From assembly GCA_024500155.1 (NCBI GenBank), contig CM044871.1:75686402-75750401 (forward strand): DNA of 64,000 bases, given 5' to 3'. Positions 45,934-57,600 of this stretch are shown piece by piece. The first letter of the stretch is position 1; the number at the start of each line of letters is the position of its first letter. The notes below the pieces were generated by a model. It saw only the letters and a list, made by a program, of their open reading frames with translations, was not told where the DNA came from and did not search any database. Source of the DNA: Chenopodium formosanum (Eukaryota; Streptophyta; Magnoliopsida; Caryophyllales; Amaranthaceae). Position numbers and translations under genes: made by a program.

Positions 45934-46878
45934 TGGTTGAAAGTAGATTGGAGATGGATCTTGTGGAGATGATTGTGGTGGTTTCTTTGTACGCCTCTTT
46001 GGTATAAGAGGTTGTTGAGGTATTGACTCGAACTGTAACAATCTACCCCTGCTTCTTGACCAAGTGTTGTGACACTGAAACAAACACACCTTTAATGACC
46101 AAACTTAACCTTAACCAATCTGGATAAAATGAATTTTTTTTAAAAAAAAAATATAATTTTGAAATTCTATTTGTTTATTTTTAAAAAAATATATGGGAGG
46201 ATACTATCCGACTTACTCCAAAAAAAACGACACAAAAAACAAGACTATCCTAGAGTCAAGATCTATGTTCAACTATTGGTCAAGCTTTGGGTGTCAAAAG
46301 GGTACTATGGTTAAGAGTTTGGACGCGTTAGCAAGGCAGTCTCCCTTGAGGGTGTATGCCAACAGGCGGCTCCGCGAGTTCGTGATGAAATCGAACTCGA
46401 CTCCATGGTTTGGGTGGATTTAATAACTCGGATGAACCCTTATTGCCATGAGCTTTTTTGGGTTTATAGAGCTTAAATCCCCCGGGGCTAAGATGCATGT
46501 AGAACACATACGTTTTTTCAGAAAAATCGAAGGAAGTTGACTGTGAGAAGAAAAAATAAGCCACCGGACTGATTTTAGGACTGCCGTGACACGACAAAAA
46601 TTCCCGTGCCACGGTACTGTGCACCGTCAGACGGTGCACTGTACCGTGACACGGCAGATTTTGCCGTAGATCTGACTGGTGCCTTTTTTTCCTTCGTGCG
46701 CAACCAAGTTATTCAATTTTTCCTATGGGACAGACCTTAATGCGGCGTTAAAACGTCTATGCATATGCAAAAATGCCAAATTAATCACAGGAATATTTTT
46801 TCAAGAATCTTTCAAGTCTCATCCACTCATCTTAATTAAATACCTATCACTCAAATCGATAAATAACCAAGAATCCTA
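45934..46878 (-). other. T1 5' leader
   Basis: Untranslated region between PBS and gag. It shares a block with N1 (46426-46510 here). At 46575-46665 is a palindrome cluster including a 21-bp dyad at 46619-46639 with arms GTGCACCGTC and GACGGTGCAC around one base. No gene is supported; frames at 46193-46423 and 46328-46639 look incidental. Confidence 0.6.
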
Positions 46879-46894
46879 CCCAGTGGAGTCGCCA
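46879..46894 (-). other. T1 primer binding site
   Basis: Minus-strand TGGCGACTCCACTGGG begins three bases after the LTR end at 46898. It is the tRNA-Arg-like site used by Tat/Ogre elements; the exact tRNA was not matched. Confidence 0.8.
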
Positions 46895-46897
46895 AAT

Positions 46898-48458
46898 TGT
46901 AGGCGTCGTTTGAAGTGCGCCTACGTTAAAGCATGTTGGAATATGCTTGGCACTCATAGGAAGTGGGAATTGACATAATACGATTAGGGACAAATAAAGT
47001 AGGGAGCCGCCAACAAGTTTTTAAGGAACTTGTAAATTGATCACGGATCATAAAAGGCAACCACGATTAAGGGACAACGATAGGCAACAACGATTGACCC
47101 GTGAAGGTTACACCCCATTCATAATCCATGAGATTACTAACTCCATATGGTTCGGAACCACGAAAGGAGGATCGGGGATGATGGTACGAAGTGAGTCATG
47201 GAGTCACATTCGCCCGTATTGGCCTCTACTCGATTCTTATAGTGAAAAGTGATTCCTGCGATCTCAAAGGCATACAAACAAAATATTCAATTCGCTCCAA
47301 ACTATTATTATGCTAAATTAGTTTAATATTTATGCAACATATAATTCTAAAATATTGTGATCACTTGATTAAACAACAGGATTAAAAAGGAACCTAAACC
47401 GGTTGTCCAAATTATATTATTAGGCGTGAATTTCAATTACATATTCCCTTTAACATGCAATATAGTGATCATAAAAAAATAATAGAATAAACATTAATAT
47501 TGGAAGCAATTTAACCATAATTCCAACAATATAAAATCGTTAGAAAATAAATAGAAATAAAAGGAACATAATTCTTACTTTGATTCTGTTTGTTTGCAAC
47601 TTTCACGCCTTGGCTTAAGGACAGAACCACGAGTAAAGTATGGACTCCTTGGAGTACTTGAAGAAGGAATTTTGAAAAAAAAAAAGGGTAGGCTAGTGTT
47701 TAGGCTAGAGCATAGAAGAGAGAAAAATCAACTAGAGAATTAATTGATGCTCCGTACATCAGAAATGAGGGGGTATTTATAGAGAAAATGTGCTGAGGGA
47801 GCACACGGAACCCTAAAATGATAAAAACTCTAAAAAAGTATGCCGCGACACGGCAAACTGTACCGTGACACGGGAAGTCCCACCGTCAGACGGGAAACAT
47901 TCCCGTGACACGATGCATTTTTAGTGTGACACGGGAAATTTTCAGTAAACGGGGAAGAAAACGCGTTAAAGGTTTACGCGGAAAAGACACGGAATTTCCC
48001 GTGTCGTCATGGCTGATTTCCCGTGTCACGGAAAATCCCACCGTCAGACGGGAATGATTCTCGTGACACGGTGGGTACCCGCCGTGGCGCGGGAATTCCC
48101 TGCCCGCTTTTTCTGTCTAAATACATTCTTAACCCTAATTTCATTCGGCATTTTAAGTGCCGACTGATAATTTCGGGCCTTTTCTGACTTATTATTATTT
48201 GGGCTAAAATAAGAAAATAATTAAATAAAATAAATAGAAGGTTTGGGCTAAAATTTAATAATAAATTTGGGCTGAAATTAAAACTATGCTTTTACCAAAC
48301 ATCAAGTCTAATCCATGGACTGTTCAAAAATATGAATTTAATCAAATACAATTTTTTAAAGCACTCTCGGGATTAAATACTGAACCCGACCAATAGTGGC
48401 GGTGAAAGGTTGTTCATCATCGGGTTTGGTTTTGGGGAGACATTTTTAGGTGTCTACA
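46898..48458 (-). repeat. T1 5' LTR (type A)
   Basis: 1561 bp; minus-strand ends TGTAGACACCTAAAAATG at 48458 and CGACGCCTACA at 46898. TATA is at 47774-47781. A palindrome cluster (CCGTG-W-CACGG, CCGTC-W-GACGG) at 47840-48100 lies upstream of it. It is intact at the junction with copia sequence at 48459; the expected target duplication is TCCTC (48459-48463), whose partner was lost on the left. Confidence 0.93.
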
Positions 48459-51100
48459 TCCTCCTATTTGTCATTTTGGAAACGTGTTACTTTCCAGAAA
48501 GACACCACTTAGAGCAACAAACACTATGTTCTCAATAAGGTTGTGGAGGTAATGCTCGTGGTCTCACTTGAATGCTTACAAAGAGACATGTATATTGTCT
48601 TTTGGTAAAAGTTCATTGTAAAACAAACAGTTAGCTCCCACTTGAGCTATCTTAGCCTTAAATGAGCCATTAAGCTCCCATTCAACCACCTAGCTCTTGC
48701 TAATCTAGTGAGCTCCCACTGAGTCACTTAGCTCCCACTGAGCCAATGAACTCCCACTGTGGTTAAGTGTTTTAGACATATGCTTGAAAAGACATTTAGA
48801 AGATAATTCTATCCATAACTGAATATGGCGTCCTTTCTTAGCTTTGACATTTTTTTTAGTGTAACATTAGTCCTTCGTGCAAATCTTAAGAACTTTATAG
48901 GAAGGGATGTGATCCATCATTGTTCGAGTCATTTTTAAATGGCATCGAGGTCTCCGTGAAGACACACTATGTTCTTTGTGGAGTTATTTATGAAAATTTC
49001 AATTTCATAACTTTGTGATGGTCACTCTTGGCTCAAGCAAATATCGCTCTATCTAATATAGACGTTTTGATATCTTGCCAAGTCGATTCTGTACTTCACT
49101 GAACTCTTGAACTATTCAAGGTTAAGTTTGTTCACATTTGATGAATATAGCCAAATTCTTTCAAATTCTTTGTGAAATGTTGAAGTAAATGAATCATCTT
49201 TAGCTTTCGGAGTCAATTGTTTATACCAAGAACAATAGCTCTTTACTTTGTCGATTTCAACAAGTAAGACTTGCTTGTCTTAGAACGATTCCGAATTGAT
49301 CAACGATCAAGAGTCTATCTAATAGAGCCTTGAGTACGTTCTTGTCGATGTGACATTGCTAAAGATGTTCGGAACGCAAATCATGTCCATGACTTTGAGC
49401 TTTTGCTAGTTTATCATGCTATGATAATGTTTGTCTATAATCAAGCATTCTTGACTCATGGTTTAGACAACCATGCCATTCAAATAAATTTTAAACTATT
49501 GCTCGTTGCTTTGAATGTGAGTCTTTCCGTGTGTAAACGGATCAATTGTTGATTATGGAACACAATAACCATTTATTTGTTCCAGCCTTAGCTTAAAGGT
49601 CTTTAAACAAAGCATACAACCTTACAACTGATGTAGTACCACTTGCTTCATTCAAAGCTTGTAAGTCAATAACCTAGCTTATCTTCAACAGTTTGAGGTC
49701 ACTTTCAAAGTGGAACACTCAAGAAGTTTCCGATACTTTGTGAAGATAATGAGTTGCTAAGTTAACTTCAATAACAAGAATTCTTTAGTAAAATGGAATC
49801 TCATTCCTTTTCTTTGTTCCTCGTTTCCTATATTTCTTATCATACTTTATCTCATAATCTTTAAGAACCATTTCTTTAAGAGTCTTTGACTTTTATACTT
49901 TGTTAGGCATAATTAAGCATCTAATGCGCCGTAAAACAAAGTTCCATCTTTTCCTTTAATTCACGCTCAAATTAATACATTAATGAGTCCTACTCATCTA
50001 TGTATTAAGCGAAAAGATATGTTGGTTGTCAATATTGACAATTTTGAGTTTGCAACTCAATACTTCATGTTTTATCAAAACTACCTAGTATTTTGAATAC
50101 ATGATGTCCAACCGTCCTTAAAAGTCATTTATGAGAATTGTATTTTAGAAATGCTTTATTGTTCTTTGAGAACCATTTTCAAAGATTTCCTTTACCAATC
50201 ATGGAAAACAATACAATTTGATTTGGAATTCTACAAATATAAGTGCAAAGTATAACCATTTATCAAGTAAATATCATAATAAGTTTGAAAATTAAAAGGT
50301 ATTCATGCAAATTTTCAATCTTATTAAACGTCTTATCCACGCATTAAATTTATCCCCATTTGGCGAGAATAAGTCGATTCCAAGATCCAAAGAAACAAAG
50401 AGTGACTAAGCATGCTTTGTCTTGTCTTAGCACTCAATCTCCCAAGGTAATAAACGCTTTGCTAATGGATCTAAGCCACTCTTGGTTGAATAAATCGTCG
50501 CATCTAATGCTCTCTCAACAATTTAGTTTGCCACAACATGTTAGGACTCCATCACTCATATCGTTGAGTACAACCAAAACCAACTTGCATACCCGGTATG
50601 CCTAATGAGTCTAGGGAGTAGTAGTGATGTCTCGCTTTGGCGTATCCCATCACTACTCTCAATAGGTCGATAAGTGTTGTTTTGGAATGGCAATTTTACT
50701 CAATATTTAGGGACGTAGGGTTTCTATGTTGGTTGATTTAAGTGAACTTAATTAATCATCACAACATTTGAAATCCTAAACATGCATCTAATATATAATT
50801 CATATATAAATAATCATGAATATGTAAAGCATAAGCATTTTGATGCATATTGGCAACTAGCATACCCCTTGAACTCTTCAAGTCTTCAAAAGGTCTTCTT
50901 TTGCAATTTCATGGCTTTGTCTTCCAAGAACCTCCATTTTCAAGATTTGACCATAATTATGCAACAATAGTATCTACGACTAGGATTAATCTAAATATTA
51001 AGGTACAAAAATACTCAACGGTACGCAGACCGTATTTAGATTTACAAAAAATACATCACGGCAAGCAGTCCGTATTTTCTATCCTAATCGGGTCCCACTA
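48459..51100 (-). mobile_element. C1: 5' part of the Ty1/copia element
   Basis: Continues copia copy C1 beyond the T1 insertion. 48459-49231 is the inverted counterpart of 52107-52883 (integrase C-terminal region leading to the REGVFLE-type spacer). 49232-51100 should hold the earlier integrase/gag part, but no open copia domain could be read. A run of purine tracts seen as GAGCTCCCACTG-type repeats lies at 48625-48770. No 5' LTR or initiator-Met PBS was found on this side. Confidence 0.55.
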
Positions 51101-52106
51101 GTTGCCATTTTTATAAAACCTGTGAGAGAATATACATTCCATTCATCCATTCACTACATGTGAATGGCCCATGCATTTTAAAACAATAAACAAGTAATAA
51201 TGCATTAAACACGTGCTCGCACTAGTAACTAATCTAGGTGGTTAATCCGATTAACACGCCGAATTAAAACTAGTCAAAGTTGTTTAACCGATTATGTAAT
51301 TGACGTAATTAATAATTGAAGCTCCCACTAAATTCCGCATCCATCTTAATTAATCCAATTAATTAATCCGGTAAAACCCAAAATTTGTCAAAATAAATTT
51401 TGCCAACGCCGCTCAAAATCGAGTCATAGCCTCAAAAAATTTTATTAAAATAATTAAAACCAAATTAGATTAATAAAATAATTAAAACGAAAAAATAAGC
51501 AAAACTTTACCTAGTCCAAAATATCCAAGTGCCTAGCACTAAGATTTGGAGTGCTCACAACTCGCACGATCTCATTGCATCACATTGCTTCACAAGCAAT
51601 GTCTACGTATATTATCGTTATTTACGTACCATGTGAAACATACATATGCTAGCTATGCGCACCATCGCAATCCTTGCATCATAGCACACACACGTACCCT
51701 TGCCGCACCAAGCAGCACAAAACGCACACATTGCTCGTGCACCACTGTCGCACCACAGCAGCTATGTGATGCGCTACGCACGCACACACGCACGCACGCA
51801 GCTGCTTGTGATTATTTCCTATTTTTCCCTTTGTGATTATAATTTTATTTCCTATTTTATAATTTTAATAAACTGCTAAATTAATTTTAGAATCAATTAA
51901 TTTTGAGGAAAAAATGAAAATTATAACAAGTCCAACTTAAATAAATTCATCCAAGTGCATAAAAGAAGATGGGGTTTTGGTGATTATTTTATAATAGGAA
52001 ATAAAATTATAATCACAAAGGGAAAAATAGGAAATAATCACAAGATTTATAAAATAAAATAGGAAATAAAATTATAATCACAAAGGGCAAAAATAAAATA
52101 GGAAAT
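51101..52106. other. Junction zone between inverted copia copies
   Basis: AT-rich sequence with a GC-rich CACG/CGCA microsatellite near 51776-51800. Several direct copies of TTTCCTATTTT / TTGTGATTATAATTTTATT-like sequence occur (51806-51856 and, inverted, 51990-52105). A related TTTCCTATTTTGCCCTTTGTG segment is at 57140-57165. No gene supported. The shared short sequences at the edges suggest filler or recombination at the point where C1 and C2 meet. Confidence 0.4.
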
Positions 52107-55100
52107 TGCTATTGTTCTTGGTATAGACAATTGACTCCGAAATCTAAAGAGGATTCATTTACTTCAACGTTTCACAAAGAATTTGAAAGAATATGGCTAC
52201 ATTCGTCAAACGTGAACAAACTTGACCTTGAATCGTTCAAGAGTTTGGTGAAGTGCATAATCAACTTGGCAAGATATCAAAACGCCTGGATTAGATTGAG
52301 CGATGTTTGCTTGAGCCAAGCGTGACCATTACAAAGTTATGAAATTGAAATTTTCATAATTAACTCCACAAAGAAATAGTGTGTCTTCACGGAGACCTCG
52401 ATGCCATTTAAAATGAATCGAACAATGATGGATCACATCCCTTCCAATAAAGTTCTTAAGATTTTCACGAAGGACTAATGTTACACTAAACAAAATGTCG
52501 AAGCTAAGAAAGGACGCCATATTCAGTTATGGATAGAATTATCTTCTAAATGTCTTTTCAAGCATATGTCTAAAACTCTTAGCCACAGTGGGAGTTCATT
52601 GGCTCAATGGGAGCTAAGTGACTCAGTGGGATCTCACTAGATTAGCAAGAGCTAGATGGTTGAATGGGAGCTTAATGGCTCATTTAAGGCTAAGATAGCT
52701 CAAGTGGGAGCTAAGTGTTTGTTTTACAACGAACTTTTACCCAAAGACAATATACATGTCTCTTTGTAAGCATTCAAGTGAGACCACGAGCATTACCTCC
52801 ACAACCTAATTGAGAACATAGTGTTTGTTGCTCTAAGTGGTGTCTTTCTGGAAAGTAACACGTTTCCAAAACGACAAGTAGGAGGAAAATTAACTCGATG
52901 ACCATTGAGCTTAGCAACAAACTAGAACTGAGAATCTCAGAAGACCTTAAAAGGACTTTGTGAGAATGCTTCATCAAAATACTCAAAAGGACTTTACAAG
53001 TTCCTTAAAAGAGAATTTGTTACTCACAAAACATCAGAATTGTTGGAGTAAGATCAACATAATAAACGGACTGTTGAGCGCCTTGAAAATCAGTGGTTGA
53101 TGTAATTACCCTGTATAGGTATAAAATTCACCAAAGGCTTGGATTGAATCCTATAAATTTCTATTAAGTTAGAAATAAACCTAAGACTTACAAGCATACT
53201 ATTTACTATTAGATAGTAAAGGAATAATGTCTTGTAACATAGCTACGACAAATCCAAATTTCGAATAATGGTTAGAGGCGATGAAAATCTGAAACAGACC
53301 CCATGTTTAAAAATCATGTTTGAAACTTGATTAATTTGCATGAAGGGTGAAAGACTCATCGATTGCAAATAAATTTTCAAGGAGAAAACTAACAAATGTG
53401 GAAATGTATATGCATACATAGCTAGATTGGATGAAAAGGATACAATTAAATTCACGGAGTTGATTTTAATATAAACCTACTCACCAATCGAAATGCTCAA
53501 GTCTTTTCGTGATTGTTCTAGCAAAGTTGCACATATGAAATATGGCAAAACAGTTACCAAAATTGCCTTCCTAAAAAAGGATTTTGGAAATGACTATGAA
53601 AATAGTCTAAGAGGTTTTGAAAATATAAATAATGTTAGATTTGAAAGCAAGCTCAAGGAATCCGTTATGGGATTTAAGGAAGCATTGCATATAGGAATTG
53701 GAACTTGTTTTCTCATGAAGTTAATAAGAGGATTGACTCATGGAGAAACATAGAAATTCTTATGAATAAGAAGTTTAGTGGGAGCAAAAGTAAAGGTCCA
53801 ACGAGAAGTTTACGAACTCTATTGTGAAACAACTATCAAATGCTAAATGCTTAGATTTGAAAGTATTTTCGACAATGGACCAAACAAAAGACGATACTTA
53901 GTACGTATTGGGTATTAAGTTCTATTGTATAGACTTAATAAAATGTTTGAACGTGAAAAGGAGTTTACCGTGTTAAACATGAATTGAAGGACTTTGAAAG
54001 ACTTTTGACCCGTATGTATAAAACTAAGTAAATGTTTGAACTAAGTATGAGCTAGGCTAAATACTAAGTCAAACAAGAAAGACTCTAGTAGAGACTTTCA
54101 ACCATATCAAATAGCAAATAATTTAGCAAGACTCGGTGAAACTGAATGAGCTAAAATGTCACATGGATGGAATAAGATTGAGAATTACTCTGCAACTTAA
54201 TCCATCATGTATGCTATGATATGGAATCGTGGCAGGACTTACTTGCTTAGAGCAAGTGAAGTATGTATGTAGTACCATTCAACTTGAATCTATGTATTAG
54301 ATCGTTAGATTATCGCCAAGAACATCCAAAGTACTTGGATAAGTAACAGGATGAGTTCTTGACTTGTGGAAACAAATACAATTTGAGAATTGATGTTGCA
54401 AGCACAAGCCTTAACAAGGAAGTCGTTTATAAGCACGAGCTTAAAATGAGTCGTGGCTTGAGAATGGTAACATGGACATGGATCCATGTGTAATGTGCGG
54501 TAATTAAAAGTGAATTTCCATGATCACAAGTGATAAGGGTCTCCCAAATCATTGTGAGACCCGAGCAAAGCATCATCAGGAAGCCTACTAAAATATATGT
54601 TGAGAATATTGTTTCTTTAAAGGCGATAATAAAGAAGATGTTCTATGGAAAGTTCGTTGATGAACGTTAATGATTGTAGGTTGTCAAGTTGAAGGTCTCA
54701 ATCATGAAAATGAGTGGGATCCATCACTTAGACAATAAATCCTAAATCACATATAATCCATGACACTCTCAAATTTTATCATCTTATTATGAAAGTGATC
54801 AGTAATGAAGATGCTAAGATTAGCAAAGTAGTTATAACTAAACCTATGCAATAAGTGAACGACAACATTGACAATTGCATGAAAGAAATCAAGCATATTA
54901 GATATGGGTGTGATTTCTATAGATGTTTTATAAAGAGTGATACTCTTACAACATTTGGAAAAACCATTTATCATAAGATGAACAATTCAGGTTTTAGAGT
55001 AATTTAAAATTTCATGCAATTTTTATCACTCCGTTTGCTATTTAATTGTGGTTTAGAATTAAATAATGAGTCCATTCGATTCTTGGAATATTCAAAATAG

Positions 55101-55803
55101 GGTATCAAGACCAGTCTTGGTAAGGAAACACCTATTAAGTGAAAGTTTAATATTATAATCGAAAATTATCCCTAATCGAGGTCATTTAAACAATGGACGA
55201 TTAATGACCAGTTGAGATTAGTGTGTAGTTTGATTTATAGCAACGTTTCATGTGCTAAAAGGACATGATTGTCATGAATCATTTGCACAGGTATTGGTTT
55301 AGAACCATACTGGAACGACCTATGAGAATACTTTAAGAGATTAAAAATCGTCATAAGTATACTTCTCATTATTGCTATCGGAACCTTTTTCCTTGACCAT
55401 GAGTATTGTGAGATTTCTTGTTTGAGTACTAGTCCGCTTTGATTATTGTCAAACACCTGCCGTAACAAGGGATTATAATGGCATCACTCGGGCGGCTAGG
55501 TCCTCTTAATAAGATAAGCTACATTACAAGCCTGGAAATGTCCCCCTATTAAAATTAGGGAAGATGTCTTTGTTGTTTAAAATGCCTTTCGTAGAGAAAG
55601 ACTGTAAAAATGCATGGCCGTGCTCGGATGGATTTTAGAAATCATCTGTTTATTGACAGTCGGACTCGGAATCGAGAACCACTTCTGGACGTAATAAGGA
55701 TGATAAAATAATCTTACCTTATAGTTCATGAAGAGACATTAAGTGACATAGGAAAAGGGCTATACACTAAAAGCACACTTGTCCAGAAGGACAAGTGGGA
55801 GAT
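52107..55803 (+). pseudogene. pol: C2: Ty1/copia pol remnant
   Basis: Plus-strand copia polyprotein, read by eye across frameshifts and stops. In order: an integrase end with ALSGVFLESN near 52830 (family pattern: a VFLE block before RT); RT start WLEAMKS near 53275; an IFKEKTNKCGNVYAYIARLD block near 53370; SPIEMLKSFRDCSS then VTKIAFLKKDFGNDYENSLR, the open stretch 53493-53753 that corresponds to the VKTAFLNG region; a MYAM-like segment near 54205; and an RNase H region with DEFLTCGNKYNLRIDVAS near 54350. The YVDD box was not found. 54750-55803 is 3' noncoding and ends in a PPT, GACAAGTGGGAGAT, at 55790-55803. It is heavily decayed and nonfunctional. Confidence 0.65.
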
Positions 55804-55889
55804 TGAAAAGAATGGTGTTCTTCGAACAAGTGTTATTCTGATAGTGGGTTCAGAATTATTAGAAAGCTAATATATTCAGTAAGGTCAAG
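55804..55889 (+). repeat. Start of the C2 3' LTR (86 bp)
   Basis: TGAAAAGAATGGTGTTCTTC directly after the copia PPT, breaking off after AAGGTCAAG, where a second LTR begins with TGAAAGG. Confidence 0.7.
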
Positions 55890-57097
55890 TGAAAGGAATG
55901 GTGTCCTTCGAACAAGTGTATGATTTTGATAGTGGGTTTAGAATTATTAGAAAGCTAATATATTCAGTAAGGTCAAGTGATCGGAATTCCTAGGTGAAGG
56001 CCGCTTCCGATCAGTAATATTAATGTATAATTAATATTACAACTTAATCTTCACTAAACTCTTCGGGTCACACCCAAGCAATGAACAAACTGACTCGACG
56101 AATTAATTCGCAAGAAATTAATGAGTCGCCCGAGTAATAAATATTTAGACGTCGGAAATTCAAGCTTGGAGCGTCGAAATCGAGCGTCAGAGAATCTCAA
56201 ATGTCGAGCCAAAATTTAAGATTTGGCAAGACGGGAAAATGCTTCAAGTAACACGTAAAATTCTAGCGACGCAAAAGGCTAGAAGAGTGCGCTAAATAGG
56301 AGTGTGCCACGTGGCAGCACACATGGCAGCGTGCCATGTGGTAGCCCACGTGGCAGCAGCCACGTTGGCAACCACCTAGTAGCAGCCACCAAGTGGCAGC
56401 GTGCCACGTTGCCACCGCTGCCACGGTGGCGGCACATGTGGTAATGGGTCGTGGACCCGGGTGACAGGTCATGGACACGGGCCAAAAGAAAGTGGCCCAA
56501 CCGAACCCAACTTGGGGCTCAAGGTTGGGTGACACATGGTTAGCTCACAATGCATGTGAGTTGCCTTGGGGACCAAGTGGGAAAGTGGTCCTCGCCTAAC
56601 CATGTGACACTTGTTACTTGTTACTTGATTTATTTAATTAAGGGTTGAATTCATTAATCTTTCCATGTGGGATATTTTTTTGAAAAAGTCTCACACTAAA
56701 AGATTAATGGAATTCACAAGCTATCCTTCCTCATAAATAGCTAAATCATGGCTTGAGAATTCTTTGCTTGAGTAGGAGTTCAATAGGGCATTGCATTTGC
56801 AAAAACCCTTAAACTCGTATAATACTCAGGTTTTGGTCGGGCCTCACTAACCTCGAGGCAACGGACCAAAAAGTCGATAGTCGTTCTTGCTGGTGGATTT
56901 CCGTTGGAGGCTCTCGTGTTTTCGGGGCTAAGCTTTCAAGTAAGAATCCATTTGGCCGAGCGAAGCACGCTCTAAAAGGTAATCGTTTTATCTTAATCTT
57001 GTGTTTAATTTAATTATGTTTATGGTTTTATTTATTGCGAGTGCGGTCTTTTTTTGGGTTTGTTTCCGTAGTAAGTCGGACTCACCAAACTCCAACA
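55890..57097 (+). repeat. Complete copia LTR
   Basis: 1208 bp from TGAAAGGAATGGTGTCC to CACCAAACTCCAACA. It is the counterpart of 15704-16932. G-boxes CACGTG are at 56308-56313 and 56347-56352 in a GC-rich stretch at 56300-56470. A PBS follows at 57099, so this LTR is placed as a 5' LTR. Confidence 0.85.
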
Positions 57098-57098
57098 G

Positions 57099-57110
57099 TG
57101 GTATCAGAGC
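57099..57110 (+). other. Initiator-Met primer binding site
   Basis: TGGTATCAGAGC, the classical initiator-methionine tRNA site of plant retrotransposons, two bases after the LTR end. Only ~30 bp of internal sequence follow before the next junction. Confidence 0.9.
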
Positions 57111-57149
57111 ATATAGCTGCTACCACGCGTCAAAAGTATATTTCCTATT

Positions 57150-57254
57150 TTGCCCTTTGTGATTATTTTATGCTTTAGTGACATTAATTATTGCGAGCAT
57201 GATCCTTGGCTCGGGTTTATTTCCGCGGTGAGTCGGACTCACCAAACCCCAACA
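57150..57254 (+). repeat. Terminal fragment of another copia LTR
   Basis: ATTATTGCGAGCATGATCC to CACCAAACCCCAACA at 57254, matching the last ~90 bp of the LTR above. Together with 55804-55889 it could be the two halves of one LTR split by an insertion. Confidence 0.65.
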
Positions 57255-57600
57255 AATAAGTTACCCATTTCCCAAACCGGTAAAAGGCTCATTTTGAGAA
57301 GATGGGGGTCAAAGGTGGGATTGTTTTGGGAATTCGAAAAGGTGGGATTGTTTTTAGCAGAAGTGAAAAAGGTGGGATTATTAGTTTCCATTTTTCCAAA
57401 GATCAAATCCTTTCAAGCAACCAAAACCTCCTTTTTAAGAGAACCGATTCTAAAGCCAAACTCATTACCCCTTTCCTCATTCCTTAATATTAGAAGTGTC
57501 TCTAATTCCTTTTTGGGTAATAAGCTGTTAAGGAGCGGGAAAAGGAAGAGGCATAAATGGAAAGTGAATTTTCTGCATGTTTTGATTGGACACGACTTTG
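57255..57600 (-). pseudogene. LINE ORF1 fragment, minus strand
   Basis: 57284-57395 is nearly identical, inverted, to 14404-14520, the NNPTF-repeat part of the LINE ORF1 tail. The remainder to ~57600 may be more of the same ORF1 but could not be matched. Frames on the plus strand (57150-57605, 57302-57487) are antisense shadows. Confidence 0.55.

Larger units (their letters stand above)
20251..48458 (-). mobile_element. T1: degenerate autonomous Tat-lineage Ty3/gypsy element
   Basis: Minus-strand element: 5' LTR 46898-48458, PBS 46879-46894, leader, gag, protease, linker, RT-RNase H, second RNase H plus integrase, a long 3' region with two opposite-strand genes, a 66-bp tandem array, PPT 20479-20493 and a remnant of the 3' LTR (20251-20478). 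The second RNase H, the missing chromodomain and the opposite-strand extra genes are Tat/Ogre/Retand features. Over the ~220 bp that can be compared, the 3' LTR remnant differs from the 5' LTR at about nine positions by hand alignment. Its middle is disrupted by 27638-38893. It sits inside copia copy C1, and its left copia flank and target duplication were deleted. Confidence 0.85.
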
